The notes below the pieces were generated by a model. It saw only the letters and a program-made list of their open reading frames with translations, searched no databases and was not told the DNA's origin. Positions 45,576 to 53,733 of a DNA stretch of 64,000 nt are shown here, one piece after another (position 1 is the first letter of the stretch; each line of letters opens with the position of its first letter). Origin of the DNA: Thermomonas sp. (GTDB lineage: Bacteria > Pseudomonadota > Gammaproteobacteria > Xanthomonadales > Xanthomonadaceae); NCBI GenBank assembly GCA_016720345.1, contig JADKKV010000007.1, forward strand, positions 62,001 through 126,000, read 5' to 3'. The translations under genes and the position numbers were made by a program.

Positions 45576-46364
45576 ATGACGATTCGCCGGACCGCCCCCC
45601 TGCTGCTGTCGCTGGTCCTGGCCACCGCCTGCGCGCATCGCCAACCCGCGGGGGCTGAAGCCGCGCGCTGGGCAGGCGCCGGGCAACTGGTGCTGGTCAC
45701 CACCGCCGACTGGGATGCCACGACCGGCACCCTGCGCTACTACCAGCGCGAAGGCACCCGCTGGCGCCAGGTCGGTGGGCCGTTCGACATCACCGTGGGC
45801 CGCACCGGCACCGCCTGGGGCATCGGCCTGCATGCGGCGCGCAACGATGGCCCGGTCAAGCGCGAGGGCGACGGCAAGGCGCCCGCCGGCGTGTTCGCGA
45901 TCGGCACCGCGTTCGGCTACGCACCCAGCGCAACCACCGGCCTTGCCTACAAGGGCATGGGCAGCAACGACTGGTGCATCGACGTGCCCGAATCGTCCTA
46001 TTACAACCGCATCATCGACCGCAGCCTGGTCAAGGCGCCGCACCTCGACAAATCCAGCGAGCCGATGCGCCGCGACATCCACGCCGATGGCGACCAGCGC
46101 TATCGCGAGGGCTTCGTGATCGAACACAACGCCGAGGGCGCGGTGGCGAACGGCGGCAGCTGCATCTTCGCCCACCTGTGGAAGGCACCGGGCGAGGCCA
46201 CCGCCGGTTGCACCGCGATGGCGCCCGGCAGCATGGCGCCGTTGCTGGCCTGGCTGGACGCCCGCAGGCAACCGGTGTTCGTGGAATTGCCGCTGGCGCA
46301 GTACGCGCAATTGCGCACGGCATGGAACCTGCCGGCGATCGCGGACGCGGAGCCGGCGCGATGA
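45576..46364 (+). CDS. L,D-transpeptidase (YkuD)-like lipoprotein
   Basis: 262 residues. Lipobox LVLATAC (Cys19). The YkuD domain includes KAPAGVFAIGTAFGY and the catalytic pair His200 in CIFAHLWK and Cys212 in TAGCTAM, corresponding to the H...SxGC motif with the usual SHGC altered to TAGC. It would form or cut L,D peptide bonds in periplasmic peptidoglycan. The stop overlaps the symporter start in ATGA, so export enzyme and transporter are translationally coupled. Confidence 0.85.
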   Translation: MTIRRTAPLLLSLVLATACAHRQPAGAEAARWAGAGQLVLVTTADWDATTGTLRYYQREGTRWRQVGGPFDITVGRTGTAWGIGLHAARNDGPVKREGDGKAPAGVFAIGTAFGYAPSATTGLAYKGMGSNDWCIDVPESSYYNRIIDRSLVKAPHLDKSSEPMRRDIHADGDQRYREGFVIEHNAEGAVANGGSCIFAHLWKAPGEATAGCTAMAPGSMAPLLAWLDARRQPVFVELPLAQYAQLRTAWNLPAIADAEPAR

Positions 46365-47599
46365 GCGCCACCGCACGCGTCCTCACCGGCCTGGTCGCCG
46401 GCATCGTGATCGGCATGCTGCTGGCATGGACCGATCCAGCGCTGGCCGCCACCGTCGCCGGCATCGTCGAACCGTTCGGCAAGCTGTGGATCAATGCGCT
46501 GCAGATGACCGTGGTGCCGCTGGTGCTGTCGCTGGTGATCGTCGGCGTCAACCATGCATCCGACGCCGCCCACTCCGGGCGCGTCGCCCGCCGCGCGATC
46601 ATCATCTTCCTGCTGCTGCTGGCCGGCGCCGCGACCATGACCGCGGTGCTGGCGCCGATGGCGCTGTCGCTGCTGCAGCCGGATCCGGCGGTCGCCGCCG
46701 CGTTGCGCGGCCATGAAGCCGAATTGCCGCAGACCACCGGCGGCTGGGCCAACGCACTGACCGCGATCGTGCCCAGCAACGCCGTGGCCGCCGCGGCCGC
46801 CGGCGCGATGCTGCCGCTGGTGACCTTCGCGCTGTTCTTCGGCTTCGCCCTGACCCGCATCGAGGAAGCCAGGCGCACCCAGGTGGTCGACTTCTTCAAG
46901 TCGATCAGCGACGCGATGATCGTGATCGTGCGCTGGGTGCTGTGGGTGGCGCCGGTGGGGATCTTCGCGCTGGTGCTGGCACTCACCGCGCGCGCCGGGC
47001 TGGGCATGCTGCAGGCGCTGGGCATCTACATCCTGCTGGAGTGCGCGCTGTACCTGCTGGCGATCGTGCTGCTGATCGCCATCGCCGCCACCGCCGGGCG
47101 CCAGCGGCTGGGGCATTTCCTGGCCGGCATCGCGCCGGTGCAGGCGGTCGCCGCCAGCACGCAGTCCTCGCTGGCCACCTTGCCGGCGATGCTGGAGAGC
47201 TCGGACCGCCGGCTCGGCTTCCCGCAATCGGTGTCGGGGCTGGTGCTGCCGATGGCGGTCTCGCTGTTCCGCATCACCTCGCCGATCCAGTACCTCGCCA
47301 GCGCCAGCTTCATCGCCTGGGCGATGGGCATCGACCTGACCACCGCGCAACTGGCCACTGGCGTCGCCCTGTCGGTGCTGGTCAGCATGGGTTCGGTCGG
47401 GCTGCCCGGGCAGGCGATCTTCATCGCCACCAACCTGCCGGTGACCCAGGCGATGGGCCTGCCGATCGCCCCGCTGCCGGTGCTGATGGCGGTGGACGCG
47501 ATCCCGGACGTGCTGGCCACCGTCGGCAACGTCACCGCCGACATGACCGCCAACGCTCTGGTGGCGTCGCGCAGCGGGGATCCCAAAGCCGCAGGCTAG
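46361..47599 (+). CDS. Dicarboxylate/amino acid:cation symporter (DAACS family)
   Basis: 412-residue inner-membrane secondary transporter with about eight helices and two re-entrant hairpins. Motifs: QMTVVPLVLSLVIVGV, AASTQSSLATLPAML (Ser-rich hairpin 1), and the substrate region DAIPDVLATVGNVTADMTANAL. Members move glutamate, aspartate, C4-dicarboxylates or serine/threonine with Na+ or H+. Usual family residues such as the NMDGT motif are not seen in standard form, so the substrate may be unusual. Placement in a cell-wall-peptide operon suggests uptake of glutamate or an acidic dipeptide (inference). Its TAG overlaps the stop of the convergent luxR remnant. Confidence 0.87.
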   Translation: MSATARVLTGLVAGIVIGMLLAWTDPALAATVAGIVEPFGKLWINALQMTVVPLVLSLVIVGVNHASDAAHSGRVARRAIIIFLLLLAGAATMTAVLAPMALSLLQPDPAVAAALRGHEAELPQTTGGWANALTAIVPSNAVAAAAAGAMLPLVTFALFFGFALTRIEEARRTQVVDFFKSISDAMIVIVRWVLWVAPVGIFALVLALTARAGLGMLQALGIYILLECALYLLAIVLLIAIAATAGRQRLGHFLAGIAPVQAVAASTQSSLATLPAMLESSDRRLGFPQSVSGLVLPMAVSLFRITSPIQYLASASFIAWAMGIDLTTAQLATGVALSVLVSMGSVGLPGQAIFIATNLPVTQAMGLPIAPLPVLMAVDAIPDVLATVGNVTADMTANALVASRSGDPKAAG

Positions 47600-47847
47600 C
47601 CCAGCAAGCCCCGTTCCAGCGCCAGCTTGTGCAAGGCCAGGTCGTTGTTGACGCCGAGCTTGGCTCGCAGCGAGGCGCGGTGCAGGTACACGGTCTTGTC
47701 GCTGATCCCCATGTCGATGGCCGCCTGCTTGGGGGTTTCCCCGCGCGCCAGGCGCAGGAAAACTTCCTGCTCGCGCTCGCTCAGGGACTCAAGCCCGGCG
47801 CGCGGCGCGGCCGGCTGCTGCAGGTCGCTGCTGAGGATCGACTTGAA
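47596..47847 (-). pseudogene. LuxR-family response regulator remnant (DNA-binding domain only)
   Basis: The minus strand reads about 84 residues: a linker (FKSILSSDLQQPAAPRAG) and a complete LuxR helix-turn-helix (LSEREQEVFLRLARGETPKQ through VYLHRASLRAKLGVNN) to a TAG at 47596-47598. The receiver domain expected upstream is absent. Homology stops near 47847 and the DNA beyond codes in other frames with lower GC. No start codon with a ribosome-binding site is seen. It looks like a gene cut by insertion or deletion at the islet border. Confidence 0.75.
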
Positions 47848-48003
47848 GATCGCTATGCCGGCACGTTGGCAACAAGCGATTCGCGCACACCTGCGGCTTG
47901 GAAACGAGAGATCAGGAAGCAGCTGCGGGATGCAGGTTTTGATTCACCCAGCGAGAGTGCAACCGCTTTTCGTGCGGAGCACGAAATCAAGGAACTGGAT
48001 TAA
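47848..48003 (+). pseudogene. C-terminal fragment of an unrecognised protein
   Basis: The plus frame DRYAGTLATSDSRTP...AAWKREIRKQLRDAGF... ending HEIKELD, stop TAA at 48003, has protein-like composition (balanced charges, low Arg/Pro) unlike antisense shadows here. It begins exactly where the luxR remnant ends and has no start codon of its own. Probably the tail of a gene brought in with the islet. Family not recognised. Confidence 0.35.
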
Positions 48004-48014
48004 GAGCAAGCATC

Positions 48015-49193
48015 ATGTCAACACAACGGACGGAATCCATGCAGTCAAAATTTGTCGTGGCAGCGCTTGTTGTCGTAGCCGCAGGATGCACGCAGCAGAC
48101 CGGTGCGGATGAAGGCGGCGGAAAAGGCTGGTTAGACAAGGCTTCGTCCGCGGTTTCATCGAACGGGTGGAAATTGAGCGAGTCAGTTTCTGGCCTAGAC
48201 GGCAAGACATTGATCGCGAATCGGGCGTATTCCTTTGTTCGTCAGAGCGCGCAATTTGAAGTCGAGATCACCTGCAAACCCGGCAAGAAATCCACCCTTG
48301 GCGACTTGGCGGCGGGAGATCTTGGCGGCACGTTAGACATGAGCATCAAGTCGTTCGTGGGAGACGTAACGCACCCTTCCGAAGCGAGCTCACTTGTATC
48401 GGAAACAAATTTCGTGCGGCAGAACGACTATTCCAATCCCGCCGAACTCAGTTACCCGGTCTCGCGGATCAAGATTGGCGACAACATCTACTCAGGCCCA
48501 ATGGCTGCCATGGCCCTGCGAATGGGCAACTACTCGAACGAGGCCATCTACACCGGGCTACTCGCGCTCGGAGAGAGCATCCCAATGACCATCGAGTTGA
48601 AGAACGGCGCAGGCACATTCGAGCTTGCCATTGATCGTTCAAGCGAGGTCGAACGCGTACTGGCGGCATGCGGCCAGGATGAAGGGGCGCTGGCAAGAGC
48701 AAAGTTGGAGCGGCAGCGCGAGCAAGCGAAGAGAATTGTCCTGGGCGAACTTCAGCGAGCATGCAACTTCACAGGGACCGCCTCTGCATATGACTCTGCA
48801 GTCGTAGAAAGGAAACTGGCTGAACTAGCCCTCCCTCCCGGGGCCGTGCCAGAAGTGGAAATCAACTGCGAGAAATCCGCGTCCGAAGCCTTGGCAGGCT
48901 TCAATGATCTAGTCGACCAGCATTACAGCGCCTACATTAGGCTTAGGGAGAGCGCACATCTCGCTGACGACGCTTTTGGTGATGCACCAGCATGTTCGCG
49001 AGATGAATTTATGACGCACCTCAAAAGCTTGGACGAGGGCGTCAATATTGGCGCTGCAGATCTCGCATTCCGCTTATCGCGGCAGTCTCTTGACTGTAAG
49101 CACTCGGGATCTGCACCAAATGGGCAAGATTCTCCGCACCAAACGACACAAGCTGAAGTGGATGCCGCAGCGGCGGCGGCCGCTGATCTGTAG
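48015..49193 (+). CDS. Lipoprotein of unknown function in low-GC islet
   Basis: Not recognised. 392 residues from ATG 48015, or 384 from ATG 48039, which better frames the signal peptide (MQSKFVVAALVVVAAGCTQQ, lipobox VAAGC). The mature protein has a basic/acidic N-terminal domain (about 30-215, including VEITCKPGKKSTLGDLAAGDLGG), a central amphipathic Arg/Glu/Lys-rich helix, and a C-terminal part with several Cys and a poly-Ala end. Codon use is clearly less GC-biased than in neighbouring genes, a sign of recent transfer. It has no same-strand partner. Confidence 0.72.
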   Translation: MSTQRTESMQSKFVVAALVVVAAGCTQQTGADEGGGKGWLDKASSAVSSNGWKLSESVSGLDGKTLIANRAYSFVRQSAQFEVEITCKPGKKSTLGDLAAGDLGGTLDMSIKSFVGDVTHPSEASSLVSETNFVRQNDYSNPAELSYPVSRIKIGDNIYSGPMAAMALRMGNYSNEAIYTGLLALGESIPMTIELKNGAGTFELAIDRSSEVERVLAACGQDEGALARAKLERQREQAKRIVLGELQRACNFTGTASAYDSAVVERKLAELALPPGAVPEVEINCEKSASEALAGFNDLVDQHYSAYIRLRESAHLADDAFGDAPACSRDEFMTHLKSLDEGVNIGAADLAFRLSRQSLDCKHSGSAPNGQDSPHQTTQAEVDAAAAAAADL

Positions 49194-49260
49194 TAGCCAC
49201 GTGCCAAGTCTCCAAGGCGGTAACCGATAGATACCGGCCTCTTCCTGTGGATAGCGCGTA

Positions 49261-49310
49261 TTGACAACAGCTACACACCCCGCCATCATCCGTGTATCCA
49301 ACCGATACAC
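49261..49310 (+). promoter_or_regulatory. Promoter and operator of the TacA/TacT pair
   Basis: A perfect -35 TTGACA (49261-49266) is followed at 17 nt by CATCAT as -10. Just downstream GTGTATC-CAACC-GATACAC (49292-49310) is a 7-bp inverted repeat 12 nt before the antitoxin ATG, as expected for ribbon-helix-helix autorepression. Confidence 0.65.
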
Positions 49311-49321
49311 ACGGATCACCC

Positions 49322-49594
49322 ATGCGCGACGCCGCCATCAACCTCCGCGCCCGCCCCGAACAGCGCGACCTGATCGACCAAGCCGCCAACATGCTTGGCA
49401 AGAACCGCTCGGACTTCATGCTGGAGGCCGCCTGCGAGCGCGCCCGCACTGTACTGCTGGACCAGGTGTTCTTCGAACTGGACGCCACGCGTTTCCGCAA
49501 GTTCAACGCCCTGCTGGACGCGCCGCCCGCGCCCAATCCCGGGTTTGAACGGCTGATGGCGGTCAAGGCGCCGTGGAGCGCCGACGCCGCATGA
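49322..49594 (+). CDS. TacA-type antitoxin (DUF1778, ribbon-helix-helix)
   Basis: 90 residues. The N-terminal RHH DNA-binding part INLRARPEQRDLIDQAANMLGKNRSDFMLEAA is the DUF1778 signature. The C-terminal toxin-neutralising tail contains FFELDATRFRKFNALLDAPP. ATG 49322 is used because the repeat lies upstream of it. The stop overlaps the toxin ATG (ATGA), the normal TA arrangement. Confidence 0.9.
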   Translation: MRDAAINLRARPEQRDLIDQAANMLGKNRSDFMLEAACERARTVLLDQVFFELDATRFRKFNALLDAPPAPNPGFERLMAVKAPWSADAA

Positions 49595-50079
49595 GCCCGA
49601 CGTTGCTTGCGCCGCAGCCGCTGACCGCGCGCCACCTGATCGACGGATTCGATTGCGGCGAGTCGTCGTTGAACGACTGGCTGCAACGCCGCGCCCTGCC
49701 CAACCAATTGGCTGGGGCGAGCCGCACTTTCGTCGTCGAAACCGCGGAGGGCCGCGTCGCCGGCTACTACGCATTGGCGGCGGGCGCGGTTTCGCGCAAC
49801 GCCGCCACGTCCCCGGTTCGCAGGAACATGCCAAACCCGGTTCCCGTGCTGGTGCTCGCACGCTTGGCTGTGGATCGCGGCATGCAGGGCCAGCACCTGG
49901 GTGCGGCCTTGCTGCAGGATGCCGTCAAACGCGCTGTCTCGGTATCGCAAAATGCAGGCGTGCGCGCCTTGCTGGTGCATGCGCTGGACGAGAGCGCGAA
50001 GGCGTTCTACCTCTACTACGGCTTCGCCGAATCGCCCATGCACCCGCTGACCTTGATGCTGCCCTTGCACGCAGGTTGA
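49591..50079 (+). CDS. TacT-type GNAT toxin (aminoacyl-tRNA acetyltransferase)
   Basis: 162-residue GCN5-related acetyltransferase. FDCGESSLNDWLQRRAL and the later YLYYGF are typical of TacT/AtaT toxins. The acetyl-CoA loop appears in VDRGMQGQHLGAALLQDA (Q-x-x-G-x-A form). Such toxins acetylate charged tRNA and stop translation unless bound by the antitoxin. It sits between the foreign islet and the thr leader. Confidence 0.9.
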   Translation: MSPTLLAPQPLTARHLIDGFDCGESSLNDWLQRRALPNQLAGASRTFVVETAEGRVAGYYALAAGAVSRNAATSPVRRNMPNPVPVLVLARLAVDRGMQGQHLGAALLQDAVKRAVSVSQNAGVRALLVHALDESAKAFYLYYGFAESPMHPLTLMLPLHAG

Positions 50080-50110
50080 TGCGGAAATCAGTTCCACCCG
50101 CAACCACCGC

Positions 50111-50140
50111 TTGACAGCCTTCGCTGCACTGCAGCACAGT
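50111..50140 (+). promoter_or_regulatory. thr operon promoter
   Basis: A perfect -35 TTGACA at 50111-50116 with a weaker -10 (CACAGT-like, near 50135-50140) places the transcript start just before the leader peptide. Confidence 0.5.
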
Positions 50141-50146
50141 CGGGCC

Positions 50147-50221
50147 ATGTCCCGCATGACCACCACCACGACCATTACCGGTACCGGTACCACGCCGGTG
50201 CGGTCGGTCATGCCTGGATAA
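50147..50221 (+). CDS. thrL: thr operon leader peptide
   Basis: A 24-codon reading frame opens MSRM, then five consecutive Thr codons, Ile, and three further Thr, ending MPG and TAA. Nine Thr and one Ile in 24 residues cannot be chance in Ala/Arg-rich DNA. It lies between a TTGACA promoter and thrA, as in E. coli thrL, where ribosome stalling at Thr/Ile codons controls attenuation. It is too short for usual gene finders. Confidence 0.88.
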   Translation: MSRMTTTTTITGTGTTPVRSVMPG

Positions 50222-50237
50222 GCCTTCCAAGTACACC

Positions 50238-50291
50238 GCCCCGCACTCGAACAGAGACGGGGCCAGCCCCTCCCTGCCGCGCTGCGGGGCT
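50238..50291 (+). promoter_or_regulatory. Candidate thr attenuator structures
   Basis: Segments in order: GCCCC (50238-50242), GGGGC (50259-50263), AGCCCC (50265-50270), GGGGCT (50286-50291). Pairs 1:2 and 3:4 can form; 2:3 would need a very small loop. No T-run follows segment 4. The AGGAG site of thrA begins 4 nt after it, so control could be of translation rather than termination. Confidence 0.4.
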
Positions 50292-50305
50292 CCACAGGAG
50301 CCTCG

Positions 50306-52804
50306 ATGAACGCTTTGCCGCAGCAGGACGACGCCGAACCATCCAAACCCGCCATGCGCTGCCGCGCACACAAGTTCGGCGGCAGTTCGCTGGCCGACGC
50401 CGGCCGCATCCGCCATGTCGCCGGCCTGATGATCGAGGCCGACGAAACCCGCCAGGTGGTGGTGGTCTCGGCGATGCAGGGGGTGACCGACGCGCTGATC
50501 GGCGTGGCCGATGCCGCGGCCGGTGGCGACGACTGGCAAGCGGCGCTGGAGTCCTTGCGGCAACGGCACGTCGAGGCGGCCACGGCCCTGCTCGATGCAC
50601 CTGATGAAACGCACGCATGGCTTGACGTGCAATTCGCGCAACTGGCCGAACTGCTGCGCGCGGTCGGCCTGCTGCGCCAGCCCGGGCGCGCCGCGTTCGA
50701 ACGCATCCAGGGCATGGGCGAGGTGCTGTCCTCGCGCCTGCTGCATGCGCACCTGCGCGAGCGCGGCGGCGATTACGCGCTGCTCGACGCGCGCGACGTG
50801 CTGGTGGTGCAGCCCGGCGAACTCGGCGTGATCGTGGATTGGGAGGAAAGCGCGCGTCGACTGGCCGAATGGCGGCAGGTGCATCCGCAAGCACGCGCGG
50901 TCGCCACCGGTTTCGTCGCCGGCGGCAGGGACGGCTTGCCGACGGTGCTGGGCCGCAACGGCAGCGATTTCTCCGCGGCGATCTTCGCGGCCCTGTTCGA
51001 GGCCGACGAACTGCATATCTGGTCCGATGTCGATGGCGTGCTGTCCGCCGATCCGCGGCTGGTGCCGGAAGCGGTGTCGCTGGCCGCGATGAGCTACCAG
51101 GAAGCCTGCGAGCTGGCCTATTTCGGCGCGAAAGTGATCCATCCGCAGACGATGACCCCGGCCATCGCGCGCGGCCTGCCGATCCTGATGCGCAACACCT
51201 TCAACCCCGCGTTCGCCGGCACGCGCATCGATGCCGAGGGCGGCGCCGGTGGCCCGGTGAAGGGGCTGACGCTCAACACCGACCTCGCCCTGGTCAGCCT
51301 GGAAGGCGCGGGCCTGATCGGCGTGCCCGGCACCGCCGAACGCGTGTTCGCCGCCCTGCATGCGGCGCGGATCTCGGTGGTGATGATCTCGCAGGGTTCT
51401 TCCGAGCATTCGATCTGCTCGGTGGTGCGCGAAGCCGATGCCGATGCGGCGCGCAACGTGCTGCTGGAGGAGTTCGCGCGCGAACTGTCCTCCGCGCAGG
51501 TGCAGGGCGTGCAGGTGGTGCCCGGGATCAGCGTGCTGGCCGCGGTTGGCGACGGCATGGCCGGCACCCCCGGCATCGCCGCGCAGTTGTTCGGTGCGCT
51601 GGCGCGGGCGCGGGTGAACATCCGCGCAATCGCGCAGGGCGCATCCGAGCGCAACATCTCGGTCGCGATCGCCGCCGCGGACCAGACCCGCGCATTGCGC
51701 GCCGCGCACGCCGCGTTCTGGCTGTCGCCGCAGACCGTGGCGCTGGCGGTCATCGGGCCGGGCAAGGTCGGTGCCGCCCTGCTCGACCAGTTGCAGGCGG
51801 CGCTGCCGCGGCTGCGCAGCGAGGCCAACATCGACCTGCGCCTGCGCGCGCTGGCCACCAGCAGCAAGCTGTGGCTGAGCGAACACCGCGACAGCAAGGA
51901 CTGGCGCACGCGCATGGACGAGGCACCGATCCCCGCCGACCTCTCCGCCATCGCCACCCACCTGCTCGACACCCACATGCCGCATGCGGCGATCATCGAC
52001 TGCAGCGCCAGCGATGCGGTGGCGGCGCACTACCCGCAGTGGCTGGCCGCAGGCATCCACGTGATCACCCCCAACAAGCACGCGGGCGCGGGGCCGCTGG
52101 AGCGGCACCACGCGATCCGCGCCGCGCGCGAGAAAAGCGGCGCGCGCTTCCGCTACGAAGCCACCGTGGGTGCGGGCCTGCCGGTGATTTCCACCCTGCG
52201 CGACCTGCTGGACACCGGCGACGAACTGATCGCGATCGACGGCATCCTCTCCGGCACCCTGGCCTGGCTGTTCAACAGGTTCGACGGCAGCGTGGCGTTC
52301 TCGCAACTGGTGCGCGAGGCGCACGCGCTGGGCTACACCGAACCCGACCCGCGCGACGACCTCTCCGGCACGGACGTGGCACGCAAGCTGACCATCCTTG
52401 CCCGCGAGGCCGGGATGCCGCTGTCGCTGGGCGATGTCGAGGTGGAAAGCCTGGTGCCCGAATCCCTGCGCGCCGCCGACCGCGACGGCTTCATGGCCGG
52501 ACTGGCCTCGCTGGACGCGCCGATGCAGGCGCGGCTCGATGCAGCCCGCGCGAACGGCTGCGTGCTGCGCTATGTCGCCCGCCTGCAACGCGACGGCACT
52601 GCGCGGGTTGCGTTGCTCGAACTGCCGGACGACCATGCCTTCGCCCACCTGCGACTGACCGACAACTGCGTGCAATTCACCACCCGCCGCTACTGCGACA
52701 ACCCGCTGATCGTGCAGGGCCCGGGCGCCGGTCCGGAGGTCACCGCCGCCGGCGTGTTCTCCGACCTGCTGCGCGTCGCCGGTTCGCTGGGAGCGCGCCT
52801 GTGA
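50306..52804 (+). CDS. thrA: Bifunctional aspartate kinase/homoserine dehydrogenase I
   Basis: 832 residues, close to E. coli ThrA. The kinase domain (about 20-300) opens [14 protein letters not shown] and has [30 protein letters not shown]. Tandem ACT regulatory domains span about 315-470 ([32 protein letters not shown]). The dehydrogenase (about 475-832) has [24 protein letters not shown] and the [18 protein letters not shown] catalytic stretch. It makes the first and third steps from aspartate to threonine and should be inhibited by threonine. An AGGAG site precedes the ATG. Confidence 0.96.
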   Translation: MNALPQQDDAEPSKPAMRCRAHKFGGSSLADAGRIRHVAGLMIEADETRQVVVVSAMQGVTDALIGVADAAAGGDDWQAALESLRQRHVEAATALLDAPDETHAWLDVQFAQLAELLRAVGLLRQPGRAAFERIQGMGEVLSSRLLHAHLRERGGDYALLDARDVLVVQPGELGVIVDWEESARRLAEWRQVHPQARAVATGFVAGGRDGLPTVLGRNGSDFSAAIFAALFEADELHIWSDVDGVLSADPRLVPEAVSLAAMSYQEACELAYFGAKVIHPQTMTPAIARGLPILMRNTFNPAFAGTRIDAEGGAGGPVKGLTLNTDLALVSLEGAGLIGVPGTAERVFAALHAARISVVMISQGSSEHSICSVVREADADAARNVLLEEFARELSSAQVQGVQVVPGISVLAAVGDGMAGTPGIAAQLFGALARARVNIRAIAQGASERNISVAIAAADQTRALRAAHAAFWLSPQTVALAVIGPGKVGAALLDQLQAALPRLRSEANIDLRLRALATSSKLWLSEHRDSKDWRTRMDEAPIPADLSAIATHLLDTHMPHAAIIDCSASDAVAAHYPQWLAAGIHVITPNKHAGAGPLERHHAIRAAREKSGARFRYEATVGAGLPVISTLRDLLDTGDELIAIDGILSGTLAWLFNRFDGSVAFSQLVREAHALGYTEPDPRDDLSGTDVARKLTILAREAGMPLSLGDVEVESLVPESLRAADRDGFMAGLASLDAPMQARLDAARANGCVLRYVARLQRDGTARVALLELPDDHAFAHLRLTDNCVQFTTRRYCDNPLIVQGPGAGPEVTAAGVFSDLLRVAGSLGARL

Positions 52805-53733
52805 ACGCCGCGCCCGTGGAAGTCCGCGCATTCGCGCCCGGTTCGGTGGGCAATGTCGGCGTCGGTTTCGACATCCTCGGCCACAGCATCGCCGGCATCG
52901 GCGATGTGGCTACCGTGCGCCGGATCGACGCGCCCGCCGTGCGCATCGCCGCCATCCGCGGCACCGTCACCGACCTGCCGCTGGACGCGCAGCGCAATAC
53001 CGCCGGCATGGCCCTGATCTCACTGCGCGAGGCGCTGGACTTGCCGTTCGGCTTCGAGCTGGAACTCGACAAGGGCATCCCGCTCGGCTCCGGCCTGGGC
53101 GGCTCGGCGGCGTCCTGCGTGGCCGCGCTGGTGGCGGCGAATGCGCTGCTGGATGCACCGCTCGCCGCCGACGCCCTGTATCCGCACGCACTGGCCGGCG
53201 AAGCGGTCGCCAGCGGCGGCAGGCATGGCGACAACGTCGGGCCGATGCTGCTGGGCGGGCTGGTGCTGGCCACCGCGGAACGGCTGACCCGGATTGAAGT
53301 GCCCGCCGCGTGGCATGCCGCCGTGGTGCATCCGCATGCGGTGCTGGAGACGCGACAGGCACGCGCCGCGCTGGCCGGTGATTACGCGCTGGGCGAATTC
53401 GTGGCGCAGAGCGCGCAACTCGCGCAGGTGCTGCTGGGCTGCGAACGCGGCGACGTGGCACTGGTGCGCGCGGGATTGAATGACCTGCTGGTGGAACCAC
53501 GCCGCGCGCCGCTGATCGCCGGCTTCGCCGCGGTGAAGGAGGCCGCGCTGGCTGCGGGTGCGATGGGTGCCAGCATTTCGGGCGCGGGTCCCAGCGTGTT
53601 CGCGTGGGGCGAATCGCGCGCCGATGCCGAACGCGCCGCCACGGCGATGGCCGCCGCGTTCGCAGGGGCCGGCTTCGACAGCGACATCCACCTCACCCCG
53701 GTCGCCGGCCCGGCCGCGGCGGTGATCGCATGA
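52801..53733 (+). CDS. thrB: Homoserine kinase
   Basis: 310-residue GHMP kinase. Family motifs in order: [20 protein letters not shown], the ATP loop [18 protein letters not shown], and the C-terminal [15 protein letters not shown]. It phosphorylates homoserine for ThrC. The GTG start overlaps the thrA stop by 4 nt (GTGA). Confidence 0.96.
   Translation: MNAAPVEVRAFAPGSVGNVGVGFDILGHSIAGIGDVATVRRIDAPAVRIAAIRGTVTDLPLDAQRNTAGMALISLREALDLPFGFELELDKGIPLGSGLGGSAASCVAALVAANALLDAPLAADALYPHALAGEAVASGGRHGDNVGPMLLGGLVLATAERLTRIEVPAAWHAAVVHPHAVLETRQARAALAGDYALGEFVAQSAQLAQVLLGCERGDVALVRAGLNDLLVEPRRAPLIAGFAAVKEAALAAGAMGASISGAGPSVFAWGESRADAERAATAMAAAFAGAGFDSDIHLTPVAGPAAAVIA

Noticed and set aside
50259-50270. 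Classical 2:3 antiterminator for the thr leader
   Set aside because: GGGGC and GCCCC are only 2-3 nt apart, too close for a full stem, so the standard attenuator model is not claimed.
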